Positions 16,834 to 25,562 are shown, numbered from the stretch's first letter. The stretch: 64,000 nucleotides of DNA from CAKRJP01 sp963597615 (GCA_963597615.1 CAVBQS010000026.1:1-64000), one strand, 5' to 3'. Notes: a model not told the origin generated them from the letters alone. Translations and numbers: made by a program.

Positions 16834-18345
16834 TTAATCAGGCTTGTTCTCCTCTTCTTGCCTCTGATCTTTTTCCTGATCAGAATCCGAAGCCTCTTCT
16901 TGAGAGTGAGTTGACTCTTCTTCCTGGGTCTCCTTCCTGTCATGAAGTTTGGAATGAACATAATTTCCTTCATCATCCACATAACTCATTTCATCATAGA
17001 AGGTAGAATCCACCGGAAGGTTCTTTTTCTCCAATTTTCCTTCCATAAACATACCTACCATATAGTAAATCACTGCAAAGGTAGGTACTCCTAGAACCAT
17101 ACCTACAAATCCGAACAAGCCACCGCCTAAAAGGATTGCAACAATTACCCAAAAAGCAGACAAGCCTGTGGAATTGCCAAGAATCTTAGGTCCTAAAATA
17201 TTACCATCAAACTGCTGCAATACTAAAATAAAAATTAAAAAGTATAAGCCCTGAATAGGTTCTGCCAAGAAAATCAATATAGCACTGGGGATTGCCCCAA
17301 AGTAAGGTCCGAAGAAAGGAATTACATTGGTAACACCTACGATTACACTAACCAAAGCTACATATGGCATCTTAAGGATACTCAAGCCAATAAAACACAA
17401 GACCCCAATAATTGCAGAGTCTATAATTTTACCAATTACAAAGCCACCAAAAATTTCATTGGTCTTTGTAGAAAAGTGCAATACTAAGTTTGCCTGTCTT
17501 GCTGGAAGTAATGCATACACGCACTTCTTAATCTGTCTTACAAAAACCTCACGGCTAAAGAGCAGATAGATAGATACAATCATGCCGATCAATAAGCTTG
17601 TCACTGTTGTAACAATGGCAGATACTCCATCCGTTACATTGGCCATTAAGCTATTGGCCTGAGACATGAGGCTATTTTTCAACCAATTTTGGAACATGTC
17701 TGTTCCCTGAGAAAGGACTTCCTTAAATACCACACTTAAGGTAGAATCTCCCTTTACCATATCGTCGATATTATTTACCCAGTTATTCAACTGTCTTGGC
17801 AAAGTATATACCAGATTCTTGATACTGTTATACAGCTCCGGAATCAACATATTGCAAAGTAAAACTACTAATAAAATCAACAGAATCTCAGACAAGAAAA
17901 TTCCAACAGCTCTGGCAATCTTTTCACACCGTCCCTCTTTTTTCACATAGGACTTTAGATAGGGAGTCAAAAATCGCTCTATAGTCTTCACTAAAGGATT
18001 TAGCAAAAATGCTATGACGAATCCAAAGATTACCGGCATCAACACCCCAATTATTTTCTTAATAAGATCTGACAAATCCGGGAATCGCAGCAATACAAAA
18101 TAAAAAGCAATGGCTGCCGCAATCACTAAAAATGCAGTGATTCCTCGATTAAAATGTTGCCTTAACTTAGATGTTCCCTTCTTTTTTCCCAGCTTTGGTT
18201 GGTTGGCATAGTAAACTTTTTCAGAAGTCTCACTGCCTTTCTTTCGAGAATGGATTTTCTCTACAACTTCTTCTCGTTCTTTTTCCACCTTTTTAACGGT
18301 CTCCTCTATCTTATCTTCAATAATATCTTCAAATTCTTCTTTCAT
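16834..18345 (-). CDS. AI-2E family transporter (PF01594 permease)
   Basis: 503 residues. A charged Glu/Lys-rich N terminus (about 1-60) is followed by eight or so membrane segments, starting at FLVIAAAIAFYFVLLRFP, with the conserved large loop containing LNNWVNNIDDMV and the GVTNVIPFFGPYFGAIPSAIL motif. A C-terminal tail rich in acid and Gln residues follows (from about 460). Some members are Na+/H+ antiporters, others export unknown compounds; the AI-2 link is not general. Substrate unknown. A promoter TTGACG-N17-TATAAT lies at 18396-18424. Confidence 0.85.
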   Translation of the reverse strand: MKEEFEDIIEDKIEETVKKVEKEREEVVEKIHSRKKGSETSEKVYYANQPKLGKKKGTSKLRQHFNRGITAFLVIAAAIAFYFVLLRFPDLSDLIKKIIGVLMPVIFGFVIAFLLNPLVKTIERFLTPYLKSYVKKEGRCEKIARAVGIFLSEILLILLVVLLCNMLIPELYNSIKNLVYTLPRQLNNWVNNIDDMVKGDSTLSVVFKEVLSQGTDMFQNWLKNSLMSQANSLMANVTDGVSAIVTTVTSLLIGMIVSIYLLFSREVFVRQIKKCVYALLPARQANLVLHFSTKTNEIFGGFVIGKIIDSAIIGVLCFIGLSILKMPYVALVSVIVGVTNVIPFFGPYFGAIPSAILIFLAEPIQGLYFLIFILVLQQFDGNILGPKILGNSTGLSAFWVIVAILLGGGLFGFVGMVLGVPTFAVIYYMVGMFMEGKLEKKNLPVDSTFYDEMSYVDDEGNYVHSKLHDRKETQEEESTHSQEEASDSDQEKDQRQEEENKPD

Positions 18346-18395
18346 AAATTCCTCTATAGTTTTTCTTAGCCTTTTAGGTCATGACATACATTTTA

Positions 18396-18424
18396 ATTAT
18401 ACTATTCTGGTCAACCAGCGTCAA
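18396..18424 (-). promoter_or_regulatory. Promoter of the AI-2E family gene
   Basis: TTGACG (18424-18419), 17-base spacer, TATAAT (18401-18396), about 50 bases before the start codon. Confidence 0.7.
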
Positions 18425-18467
18425 CTGCTGGCAATTCTAATCAGCCCTTCAAAAAACTATAAAGCAA

Positions 18468-18505
18468 AAAAGAGGGCTCCCACCAAGGCAGGAGACCACT
18501 CTTTT
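18468..18505 (-). terminator. Terminator downstream of the SEC-C gene
   Basis: AAAAGAG-GGCTCC (18468-18480) pairs with GGAGACC-A-CTCTTTT (18491-18505) with one wobble and a bulge. It lies just after the SEC-C stop codon. Confidence 0.7.
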
Positions 18506-18535
18506 ATTATTGATTTCAATCACTCTCTCTAAGTA

Positions 18536-19054
18536 CTAAGCGTTTCGTCCGCAGCACTTCTTATATTTCTTACCAGATCCACATGGACATGGATCATTTC
18601 TTCCAATCTTCTTCTCCTTGCGGATAGTTCCAGACTGCTTCTGTTCTCTGTATAGGCGCTTTAACTCTTCTTCTGTGAAAATCTCCTTCCACTGTGGAAG
18701 TTCATAAAGCCAGTCAGCCTTAGCATCTACCATGTTCTTGTAAAGCTTTGCCTTATCATAAACAAGATTAACCTGGGTGTCTTCATCCATAGTCTCAATA
18801 GGATTGGCCTGTACCAGGCTATCGTTGATTCCATCTAAGAATCCAACCATAGTAAGAACCTTCTGTCCGTACTTGTCAGCCAGTTCTTTCACAGTTCCTC
18901 TTACTTCTTCCTCTGGATTAGAAAGCAACTGCTCATAAATCTCTTTCTCAATCTGGAAATAAGTTCCCCAAAACTTCTGAAGAGTTCCTCTATCTGCACT
19001 TTCATCATAAGCAATGGTTCTCCACTGATCTAATAATGTATTTGTGTCACTCAT
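18536..19054 (-). CDS. SEC-C metal-binding domain protein
   Basis: 172 residues. The C terminus NDPCPCGSGKKYKKCCG is a SEC-C zinc knuckle, the same element that ends SecA and binds SecB or ribosomes. The remainder is a helical acidic domain that I do not recognise. AAGGAG about eight bases before the ATG at 19054 supports that start over an in-frame ATG at 19081. Function unknown; such proteins may tether to the ribosome or to SecA clients, which is inference only. Divergent from the small membrane gene at 19145. Confidence 0.8.
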   Translation of the reverse strand: MSDTNTLLDQWRTIAYDESADRGTLQKFWGTYFQIEKEIYEQLLSNPEEEVRGTVKELADKYGQKVLTMVGFLDGINDSLVQANPIETMDEDTQVNLVYDKAKLYKNMVDAKADWLYELPQWKEIFTEEELKRLYREQKQSGTIRKEKKIGRNDPCPCGSGKKYKKCCGRNA

Positions 19055-19080
19055 TGTTAAAACTCCTTTGTCTGTATTCA

Positions 19081-19109
19081 TTGCAATTTTTAATCGCTCC
19101 TTATATAAT
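19081..19109 (+). promoter_or_regulatory. Promoter of small membrane gene
   Basis: TTGCAA (19081-19086), 17-base spacer, TATAAT (19104-19109), about 35 bases before the start of the gene at 19145. Confidence 0.65.
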
Positions 19110-19144
19110 ACTAAAGTAAAAAGAAGTTGTAAAGGATGATTCCG

Positions 19145-19426
19145 ATGAAAAATTTAAAACGAATTTTAGCAGCTATCGGTGCAGTTGCCTTAATTGCTAT
19201 GTATGTCAGTACTTTGGTTTTTGCTTTTATCGACCACTCAAAGACCCAAGGGCTTTTAAAGGCATCCATTGCCTGCACCATTATTTTACCCTGCCTGCTA
19301 TATGCTTATTCCCTAGTATATAAAATTTCCAAACATAATGACTTAGAATACCCAGAAGAAGATCCCACATTGGATACCGAGGATACAGATTCTTCTAACG
19401 AAGGGCAAGAAGACAAAGAGTCTTAA
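19145..19426 (+). CDS. Small membrane protein of unknown function
   Basis: 93 residues with two hydrophobic helices (about 9-28 and 38-58), a short basic stretch, and an acidic hydrophilic tail ending EGQEDKES. The tail is probably cytoplasmic by the positive-inside rule. I do not recognise a family. The start at 19145 gives nine bases between AAAGG and ATG; an ATG at 19136 would overlap the ribosome binding site. It stands alone with its own promoter and terminator. Confidence 0.7.
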   Translation: MKNLKRILAAIGAVALIAMYVSTLVFAFIDHSKTQGLLKASIACTIILPCLLYAYSLVYKISKHNDLEYPEEDPTLDTEDTDSSNEGQEDKES

Positions 19427-19434
19427 CTCTACAA

Positions 19435-19478
19435 AAAAAGAAGTGGAATCCACACTACCGTGGATTCCACTTCTTTTT
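19435..19478. terminator. Bidirectional terminator
   Basis: A 19-bp inverted repeat with arms 19435-19453 and 19460-19478 around a six-base loop, A-run on one side and T-run on the other. It can end the small membrane gene and the minus-strand 57-residue ORF. Confidence 0.9.
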
Positions 19479-19483
19479 ACTTT

Positions 19484-19657
19484 TTATGAAAAGGATGCTT
19501 CCAATCTAGCCATCTCGTAGTAAGCCATGTTCATTCTTTCTTTGGATTCTTTTATTCCCTCCTCATCTTTAAGTTGTCTTTCTCTCTCCTTAGCTTCCTT
19601 TTGTTTTCTACGTTTATTCAGGTATTCTTCAATTGATATTACTTCGTGTTGTTCCAT
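19484..19657 (-). CDS. Small charged coiled-coil-like protein (57 residues)
   Basis: ATG at 19657 follows AGGAGG with seven bases spacing; stop at 19484. The product begins MEQHEVISIEEYLNKRRKQK and is strongly charged (Lys, Arg, Glu), ending in LEASFS. It looks like one continuous helix or coiled coil with no membrane segment. I do not recognise it, but such short charged ORFs with perfect ribosome binding sites recur in Lachnospiraceae. It sits between terminators, so it is its own transcription unit. No clear promoter was found; TTGACA at 19793-19788 has a poor -10 (TAAGAG, spacing 16). Confidence 0.7.
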   Translation of the reverse strand: MEQHEVISIEEYLNKRRKQKEAKERERQLKDEEGIKESKERMNMAYYEMARLEASFS

Positions 19658-19970
19658 ACAAAAACCTCCTTTATTACTTGCCGCAGTCTTTCTTGACTGC
19701 TTTTTATTATTTATAATCCTTCATTTTGTTCAATTTTGTGGTCTTTCCTATAAGACACTCTTATTGTAAGACATAAGTGTGTCAAATATATGGCATAATT
19801 ATTAAATAAAACTTAACTCCTCCGTAACAGTTTCTAAACTATTATACGAAAGAAATTTGGACAGGAATCATATAGTTCTTATATAGATTATTTTTTATTT
19901 TATATATGTAGCAAAAAGCAGCCAACATGATGTTCTCCACCATATCAGCTGCTTTTTTATAATTCTCTTT
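19658..19970. other. Intergenic region upstream of the 57-residue ORF and downstream of purA
   Basis: About 310 bases without a confident gene. It holds an inverted repeat GCAGTC...GACTGC (19684-19701) just before the small ORF, an orphan GGAGGAG on the minus strand near 19817-19823, and the purA terminator. It is strongly A/T-rich. No tRNA, T-box or known riboswitch pattern was recognised. Confidence 0.5.
19913..19958 (-). terminator. purA terminator
   Basis: On the minus strand AGCAGC pairs with GCTGCT, and an inner 8-bp helix (ATATGGTG with CATCATGT, two wobbles) stacks on it around a five-base loop. It ends in a T-run. Confidence 0.8.
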
Positions 19971-21251
19971 TTATTTATTTCTGTAAATAATATCAGAACG
20001 TCCTGGTCCATTAGAAACCATTGTAATTGGATATCCAATCTGCTCTTCAATAAACTCTACATAATTTCTGCAATTTGCAGGAAGGTCTTCGTAATCCTTA
20101 ATTCCACGAATATCACACTTCCATCCTGGAAGGGTCTTAAGCACTGGCTTTGCCTTCTCTAGCAAATGTGTAGTTGGGAATTCGGTAGTAACTTCACCAT
20201 TAATCTCATAAGCTACGCATACCGGAATTTCATCCAAGTATCCAAGAACATCTAAAACAGTGAAGGCTACATCTGTAGTTCCCTGCATACGGCATCCATA
20301 TTTAGATGCGACGCAGTCAAACCATCCCATTCTTCTTGGACGACCGGTAGTAGCTCCAAATTCTCCTCCGTCACCACCGCGACGTCTAAGCTCATCTGCT
20401 TCCTCACCAAAAATCTCACTAACAAAAGCACCTGCTCCTACCGCACTGGAGTAAGCCTTACATACCGTGATGATCTGCTTAATCTCATAAGGTGGAAGTC
20501 CTGCTCCGATAGCTCCATAAGCAGCCAAGGTAGAAGAAGAGGTAACCATTGGATAAATTCCATGATCTGGATCCTTCAAAGAACCAAGCTGTCCCTCTAA
20601 TAAGACTTCCTTGCCTTCCTGCAAAGCATTATGCAGATATAAGCTAGTATCGCATACATATGGTTCAATCATGCGCTTATACTCTTGCAGTTCTTCATAT
20701 AATTCATCAGGATTAATGAGTGGTTTGTGGTATAAATGCTCTAAAAGAACATTCTTCTGCTCAGCAACTCTTGCAACCTTCTCCTTCAGCAACTCATCAT
20801 CAAATAATTCGCTAACCTGGAAACCAATCTTTGCATATTTATCTGAATAGAAAGGTGCGATGCCTGACTTTGTAGATCCAAAGGACTTACCAGCCAAACG
20901 CTCCTCTTCATAAGCATCAAAGTTCTTATGATAGGACATTACCATCTGGGCTCTGTCAGATACTAAAATCTTCGGCATTGGAACATCACGCTCTACGATG
21001 GATTGAATCTCCTTAAAAAGTACGGGAACGTCCAAGGCAACACCATTACCAATAATACTTGTTGTGTGATCATAGAAAACACCTGATGGCAATGTATGAA
21101 GAGCGAACTTTCCATAATCATTAATGATGGTATGTCCTGCGTTGGCTCCCCCCTGAAATCTAACAATGATGTCTGCTTTCTGAGCTAACATATCGGTAAT
21201 CTTACCTTTTCCTTCGTCACCCCAGTTTGCACCTACTACTGCTTTAACCAT
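19971..21251 (-). CDS. purA: Adenylosuccinate synthetase
   Basis: Joins IMP and aspartate with GTP to make adenylosuccinate, the first AMP-specific step. The N-terminal VVGANWGDEGKGKITD loop is the GTP-binding signature; the active Asp and His (GDEGKG, GHTI) and TTGRPRRMGWFD are present. 426 residues, normal. AGGAGG seven bases before the ATG at 21251 decides this start over an upstream in-frame ATG at 21269. It has its own promoter with a palindrome over the -35 box. Confidence 0.97.
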   Translation of the reverse strand: MVKAVVGANWGDEGKGKITDMLAQKADIIVRFQGGANAGHTIINDYGKFALHTLPSGVFYDHTTSIIGNGVALDVPVLFKEIQSIVERDVPMPKILVSDRAQMVMSYHKNFDAYEEERLAGKSFGSTKSGIAPFYSDKYAKIGFQVSELFDDELLKEKVARVAEQKNVLLEHLYHKPLINPDELYEELQEYKRMIEPYVCDTSLYLHNALQEGKEVLLEGQLGSLKDPDHGIYPMVTSSSTLAAYGAIGAGLPPYEIKQIITVCKAYSSAVGAGAFVSEIFGEEADELRRRGGDGGEFGATTGRPRRMGWFDCVASKYGCRMQGTTDVAFTVLDVLGYLDEIPVCVAYEINGEVTTEFPTTHLLEKAKPVLKTLPGWKCDIRGIKDYEDLPANCRNYVEFIEEQIGYPITMVSNGPGRSDIIYRNK

Positions 21252-21317
21252 ATCATTTCCTCCTGACATGCTGTCTGAAATAATCTACACTAGGCCCCTT
21301 GAAGCCTCAGCGAGTAG

Positions 21318-21358
21318 ATTATACTATATTTTCTTTCATATGTAAAATGCATTTTACA
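21318..21358 (-). promoter_or_regulatory. purA promoter with 18-bp palindrome over -35
   Basis: TTTACA (21346-21341), 17-base spacer, TATAAT (21323-21318). The -35 is the downstream half of a perfect 18-bp palindrome TGTAAAATGCATTTTACA (21341-21358). A dimeric repressor bound here would cover the -35. The regulator is unknown; the palindrome also lies just downstream of the cls stop codon. Confidence 0.7.
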
Positions 21359-21377
21359 ATGCAGATTGATTACCAGC

Positions 21378-22940
21378 CTACATAAGAGGTGCAATCAGTC
21401 TTAAGAGCCGTCCCATAAGCTTTGTATACAAGGTCCGTTTGTGCACCTCCAACAAAGAAACTTTATGACATTTCCGCAAGGTTCTCTGGAAGTCTACTTC
21501 AATCTTTTCCACTTCCATGTTGTTGTAAATAAAGACGCCACATTCAAAATGCAGATACAAACTTCTAAAATCTAGATTTATAGTTCCAACTGTAGCAGTA
21601 TCGTTATCCGAAACAAACACCTTTGCATGAACAAAACCTGGGGTATATTCAAAAATCTTTACCCCTGCTTCTATCAGCTCCTCGTAGTAGGTCTGAGCCA
21701 CCACAAAAGCATACCATTTATCAGGAATATGAGGCATTATGATAATTACTTCCACCCCACTTTTTGCCACTCGTTTTAATGTAGTAATCATTTCGTTATC
21801 CAAAATAAGATAGGGCGTCATAATATGAACATATTTCTTTGCATGATTTAAAATATGAAAATAAACTTCTTCTCCTACATTTTCATCATCATAAGGACTG
21901 TCTCCATAAGGGATCACATAACCCAATTCTCTGTGAAGGGATTTTCTCTTTGGGGTTAAATACCTGCGATAATCTTCAGATTCTCTGGTATCCAAATTCC
22001 ACATCTGCAAAAACATCATGGTAAAACTTTGAACCGCATCTCCCCTTAGCATCACTGCAGTATCTTTCCAGTGGCCAAAACGCTCTTTCCTATTAATGTA
22101 CTCATCCCCCAGATTAACACCTCCGGTGAATGCCACCTTTCCATCAATAACACAGATTTTTCTGTGGTCTCGATTGTTCTGTACCGTAGACAAAAAGGGA
22201 CGAATCTTATTAACCATTTTTGCCTGGATTCCATACTTTTCAAGTTCCTTCGGATAGTTATAAGGAAGCATAGAAATGGCACACATGCCATCATACATAA
22301 ACCGCACTTCCACGCCTTCTGCCGCCTTTTCCTTTAAAACCTTCAGCACTGAATGCCACATACATCCCTTTTCCACAATAAAATATTCCATGAATATGAA
22401 CTTTTTCGCCTTCTTAAGTTCCTCGATCATGGCTACGAATTTATCCTCTCCCAAAGGGAAATATTTCACAGAGGTGTTTCGATAAGTAGGATATCCTACC
22501 TGCCGCCACAAATAGGTGGAAAGCAGGGAATTAGAAGATTTGCTAGCCCAAATCCCATCCAGGGTATCCTGATTTTGCTGCATATAGGGTTCTATTTCTG
22601 ACCGCAGTTCCGACAAACGACCTCTCACATATCTAGTTTCCAACTGGACTTTGACAAAAATATAAAACAAAGCTCCTGCGATAGGAAAAATCATAATGCA
22701 GAGAATCCATGTTAACTTAAAAGCCGGATTATCCTTAGAATTAATAATAAACACAATGGCTACGGCCTCTAAAAGGGTACGCCCTGCATAGATATACGTA
22801 ACATAATTGCGCAGATAAGAGCTCATTACAAAAAAGAGGCCAAGCTGCACAATAATCAGCAAAAGAATGATACCTATACGGCTGAACACAAATCGAAACA
22901 GACCCTTTTTTGCCTTCTGTCCGCTTCCTTCTTCTTTCAT
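21378..22940 (-). CDS. cls: Cardiolipin synthase (phospholipase D family)
   Basis: Makes cardiolipin from two phosphatidylglycerol molecules at the membrane. 520 residues: two N-terminal membrane helices (about 20-42 and 55-98, the PLDc_N domain) and two HKD motifs with His259/Lys261/Asp266 (HRKICVID) and His438/Lys440/Asp445 (HAKVFVSD). All catalytic residues are intact. It is alone in its unit; its end lies 20 bases from the purA operator palindrome. The firmicute two-helix form is normal. Confidence 0.95.
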   Translation of the reverse strand: MKEEGSGQKAKKGLFRFVFSRIGIILLLIIVQLGLFFVMSSYLRNYVTYIYAGRTLLEAVAIVFIINSKDNPAFKLTWILCIMIFPIAGALFYIFVKVQLETRYVRGRLSELRSEIEPYMQQNQDTLDGIWASKSSNSLLSTYLWRQVGYPTYRNTSVKYFPLGEDKFVAMIEELKKAKKFIFMEYFIVEKGCMWHSVLKVLKEKAAEGVEVRFMYDGMCAISMLPYNYPKELEKYGIQAKMVNKIRPFLSTVQNNRDHRKICVIDGKVAFTGGVNLGDEYINRKERFGHWKDTAVMLRGDAVQSFTMMFLQMWNLDTRESEDYRRYLTPKRKSLHRELGYVIPYGDSPYDDENVGEEVYFHILNHAKKYVHIMTPYLILDNEMITTLKRVAKSGVEVIIIMPHIPDKWYAFVVAQTYYEELIEAGVKIFEYTPGFVHAKVFVSDNDTATVGTINLDFRSLYLHFECGVFIYNNMEVEKIEVDFQRTLRKCHKVSLLEVHKRTLYTKLMGRLLRLIAPLM

Positions 22941-23107
22941 TCTTCATAAACTCCTTAACCTTTTAATCCGTGGTTCAGTGTAACACAATCCAAAATACTT
23001 CTCAACTTTTTGCGTGGGTTTTAATGTTTCCTTAACTATTGCCCTTTTCTAGCATGAAAATAGTTAGATTATTTTATTCTTTTTTTAGAACATCTCGTAA
23101 ATCCTTG

Positions 23108-23116
23108 TGCTATAAT
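23108..23116 (+). promoter_or_regulatory. Extended -10 promoter
   Basis: TGCTATAAT (23108-23116) is an extended -10 element about 55 bases before the acidic-tail gene; no good -35 is seen. Confidence 0.5.
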
Positions 23117-23171
23117 GAAACACAGCTAGTGCTGATAAGATTGAGTGTATAGAGGAAAGGAGCTTATCATT

Positions 23172-23531
23172 ATGTCAAAGTTAGGAAAGAGATTATTAGG
23201 GGTTGCTACTTTGGGAGCTGCCGCAGGAATTGGAGCGATCTGCTATATGCGTAAGAAAAACGCAGAGGAAATTGATGATTTTGATGATGATTTCGAAGAT
23301 GATTTTGATGATATTCTTAGCAAATCTGAAACCGGAGAGCGTGAATATGTTTCTTTAAGCAAAACAGAGACCGAGGATGTTACCGAAGAAGCTGAAGCTA
23401 CTGAGGAAGCTGAGGATGAAGGAGCTGAGGCTTCTGAAGAGACTGAAGAAACCAAGGGAACTGAGGAAGCTGAGGAAAATAAAGCTTCAGAGGATGAGGC
23501 TGACGAGGAAGAAAAACTCACAGAGCTTTAA
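23172..23531 (+). CDS. Membrane-anchored protein with acidic Glu-rich tail
   Basis: 119 residues: one N-terminal hydrophobic segment (LLGVATLGAAAGIGAICYM, about 8-26), a short basic stop, an Asp-rich stretch and a long tail of Glu, Thr and Ala repeats (EEAEATEEAE-like). No family recognised; single-span anchor with disordered acidic cytoplasmic or extracytoplasmic tail. AAAGGAG nine bases before ATG at 23172 decides the start. The antisense frame is open only because of the repeated codons. Confidence 0.75.
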   Translation: MSKLGKRLLGVATLGAAAGIGAICYMRKKNAEEIDDFDDDFEDDFDDILSKSETGEREYVSLSKTETEDVTEEAEATEEAEDEGAEASEETEETKGTEEAEENKASEDEADEEEKLTEL

Positions 23532-23556
23532 AACTCACATATTTTTTATAGTTAAC

Positions 23557-23589
23557 AAAAAGGATTATGCTTGGTGCATAATCCTTTTT
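23557..23589 (+). terminator. Terminator of acidic-tail gene, also facing glnS
   Basis: AAAAGGATTATGC pairs with GCATAATCCTTTT over a five-base loop, with flanking A- and T-runs. Confidence 0.9.
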
Positions 23590-23607
23590 CTATACTCATG
23601 TTTTTAT

Positions 23608-25278
23608 TTATTTCTTTGGGAGTTTGAAAGAACTCTTTAAAGAGACAATACGGTTAAATACCAGCTGTTCTGGTGTTGAATCCTTAGAATCTACACAAAA
23701 ATAGCCATTTCTTACAAACTGGAAGCTATCCTCTCCCTTTGCCTCAGAGAAGCTATCTTCTACATAGCAGTCTTTACGAATCTCCAATGAATTTGGATTA
23801 AGGTTCAAAGATCCATCTTCCTTGTTGTATACACCCTTCTCCTCATCTACAAGATTCTCATAGAGACGAACTTCAGCCTGTTTTGCAAACGGAGCTGCTA
23901 CCCAGTGAATGGTACCCTTAACCTTACGTCCTGTAAATCCGGTGCCGCACTTAGTTTCTGGGTCGTAAGTACAGTGAACTACAGTTACATTTCCATTCTC
24001 ATCTGTCTCATAGCTTTCACATTTTACAAAGTAAGCATGCATAAGACGCACTTCGTTACCTGGGAAAAGGCGGAAATACTTCTTTGGAGGTTCAATCATA
24101 AAGTCATCTCTCTCAATGTAAAGCTCCTTGCAGAAAGGAACCTTGCGCATACCAAGTTCCGGATTCTCCAGGTTATTCTCTACATCTAGGTATTCCATCT
24201 CTGCCTCTGGATAGTTGTCAATCACCAGCTTAATAGGATCAAGAATTGCCATCATACGAGGACGTTTCATCTTAAGATCCTCTCGGATACAGTACTCTAA
24301 CATTGCATAATCCACAGAACTTTGAGCCTTAGACACTCCGCAAAGTTCTACAAACATCTTGATAGACTCCGGTGTAAATCCGCGTCTGCGAAGAGCTGCA
24401 ATAGATACCAATCTTGGATCATCCCATCCATCTACAATACAATCCTGCACTAATTTTTTGATATAACGCTTTCCGGTAACTACATTGGTTAAATATAATT
24501 TTGCAAACTCAATCTGTCTCGGTGCCGGATCAAACTCGCACTCTCTTACTACCCAGTCATACAAAGGTCTGTGATCTTCAAATTCCAAAGTACAGATAGA
24601 GTGAGTGATTTTCTCAATGGCATCCTCAATAGGATGGGCAAAATCGTACATAGGATAGATACACCACTTATCCCCAGTATTGTGATGTGTCATATGAGCC
24701 ACACGGTAAATAATGGGGTCTCTCATGTTAATGTTGGGAGATGCCATATCGATCTTGGCACGAAGAACTTTCTCCCCGTCCTTGTACTTGCCGTCTTTCA
24801 TTTCTTCAAACAGCTGTAAATTCTCTTCTACGCTTCGCTCTCTATAAGGGCTATTCTTTCCCGGCTCTGTCAAGGTTCCCCGGTACTGACGGATTTCCTC
24901 CGCATTCAAATCGCAGACATAAGCCTTTCCCTTCTTAATCAGCTTTACTGCACACTCATACATGGCATCAAAATAGTCTGATGCAAAATATAAATGCTCT
25001 TTCCAGTCTGCTCCCAGCCACTGCACGTCCTTCTTAATGGACTCTACAAACTCCATATCTTCTTTCATAGGGTTGGTATCGTCAAATCTTAAATGAAAGG
25101 TTCCATTATACTCCTTGGCCAAACCTGAATTTAACAAAATCGACTTTGCATGTCCAATATGTAAATATCCATTAGGCTCTGGCGGGAAACGAGTACATAC
25201 CTCTGAATATACTCCCTCTGCCAAGTCTTTCTCAATCTCCTGCTCAATGAAATTTTTTGAAATCACTTCTTCTGCCAT
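23608..25278 (-). CDS. glnS: Glutamine--tRNA ligase
   Basis: Charges tRNA-Gln with glutamine. 556 residues with class I features: FPPEPNGYLHIGHAKS (HIGH near residues 40-43) and the GlnRS-type catalytic core DDTNPMKED. The KMSKS loop is degenerate, appearing as NVVTGKRYIKKL near 265, a form I recall from other clostridial GlnRS. C-terminal anticodon-binding barrels follow (PIKLVI...GFTGRKVKG). No YqeY fusion. AAGGAG-type site TAAGGAGG before the ATG. Many firmicutes use the amidotransferase route instead, so this gene matters for tRNA-Gln supply. Confidence 0.93.
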   Translation of the reverse strand: MAEEVISKNFIEQEIEKDLAEGVYSEVCTRFPPEPNGYLHIGHAKSILLNSGLAKEYNGTFHLRFDDTNPMKEDMEFVESIKKDVQWLGADWKEHLYFASDYFDAMYECAVKLIKKGKAYVCDLNAEEIRQYRGTLTEPGKNSPYRERSVEENLQLFEEMKDGKYKDGEKVLRAKIDMASPNINMRDPIIYRVAHMTHHNTGDKWCIYPMYDFAHPIEDAIEKITHSICTLEFEDHRPLYDWVVRECEFDPAPRQIEFAKLYLTNVVTGKRYIKKLVQDCIVDGWDDPRLVSIAALRRRGFTPESIKMFVELCGVSKAQSSVDYAMLEYCIREDLKMKRPRMMAILDPIKLVIDNYPEAEMEYLDVENNLENPELGMRKVPFCKELYIERDDFMIEPPKKYFRLFPGNEVRLMHAYFVKCESYETDENGNVTVVHCTYDPETKCGTGFTGRKVKGTIHWVAAPFAKQAEVRLYENLVDEEKGVYNKEDGSLNLNPNSLEIRKDCYVEDSFSEAKGEDSFQFVRNGYFCVDSKDSTPEQLVFNRIVSLKSSFKLPKK

Positions 25279-25391
25279 GATTTTCCTCCTTAAAGGTAAC
25301 TAAAAAAATATTCACATTATATTATCATAAATCAGAAAGAATGTCTAATTTTATAGAAGTTTTGCCACAACAAAAAAAATTAAATTTGTTA

Positions 25392-25421
25392 TTGACAAAA
25401 CCCGGATATCCGTAGTATAGT
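25392..25421 (+). promoter_or_regulatory. Promoter of tRNA-Thr
   Basis: TTGACA (25392-25397), 18-base spacer, TATAGT (25416-25421), 31 bases before the tRNA. Confidence 0.75.
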
Positions 25422-25451
25422 ATCACTGTTGCATCGCTCATGCAACAAGAT

Positions 25452-25524
25452 GCTGCCTTGGCTCAGATGGTAGAGCGTCGCCTTGGTAAGGCGGAGGTCG
25501 GCGGTTCAAGTCCGCTAGGCAGCT
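25452..25524 (+). tRNA. tRNA-Thr(GGT)
   Basis: 73-nt cloverleaf: acceptor GCTGCCT/AGGCAGC, anticodon loop TTGGTAA with anticodon GGT, T loop GTTCAAGT. The discriminator is T and CCA is not encoded. It ends near a strong terminator at 25528-25560. Confidence 0.96.
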
Positions 25525-25527
25525 TAT

Positions 25528-25560
25528 AAAAAAGAGATTGCAGATTGCAATCTCTTTTTT
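25528..25560. terminator. Bidirectional terminator, tRNA-Thr and sigH
   Basis: AAAAAAGAGATTGC pairs with GCAATCTCTTTTTT over a five-base loop. It lies between converging tRNA-Thr and sigH. Confidence 0.92.
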
Positions 25561-25562
25561 CT

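Noticed and set aside
23243..23521. Ser-rich open frame antisense to the acidic-tail gene
   Set aside because: It mirrors Glu and Asp codons of the plus-strand gene, has no ribosome binding site and looks like a composition shadow.
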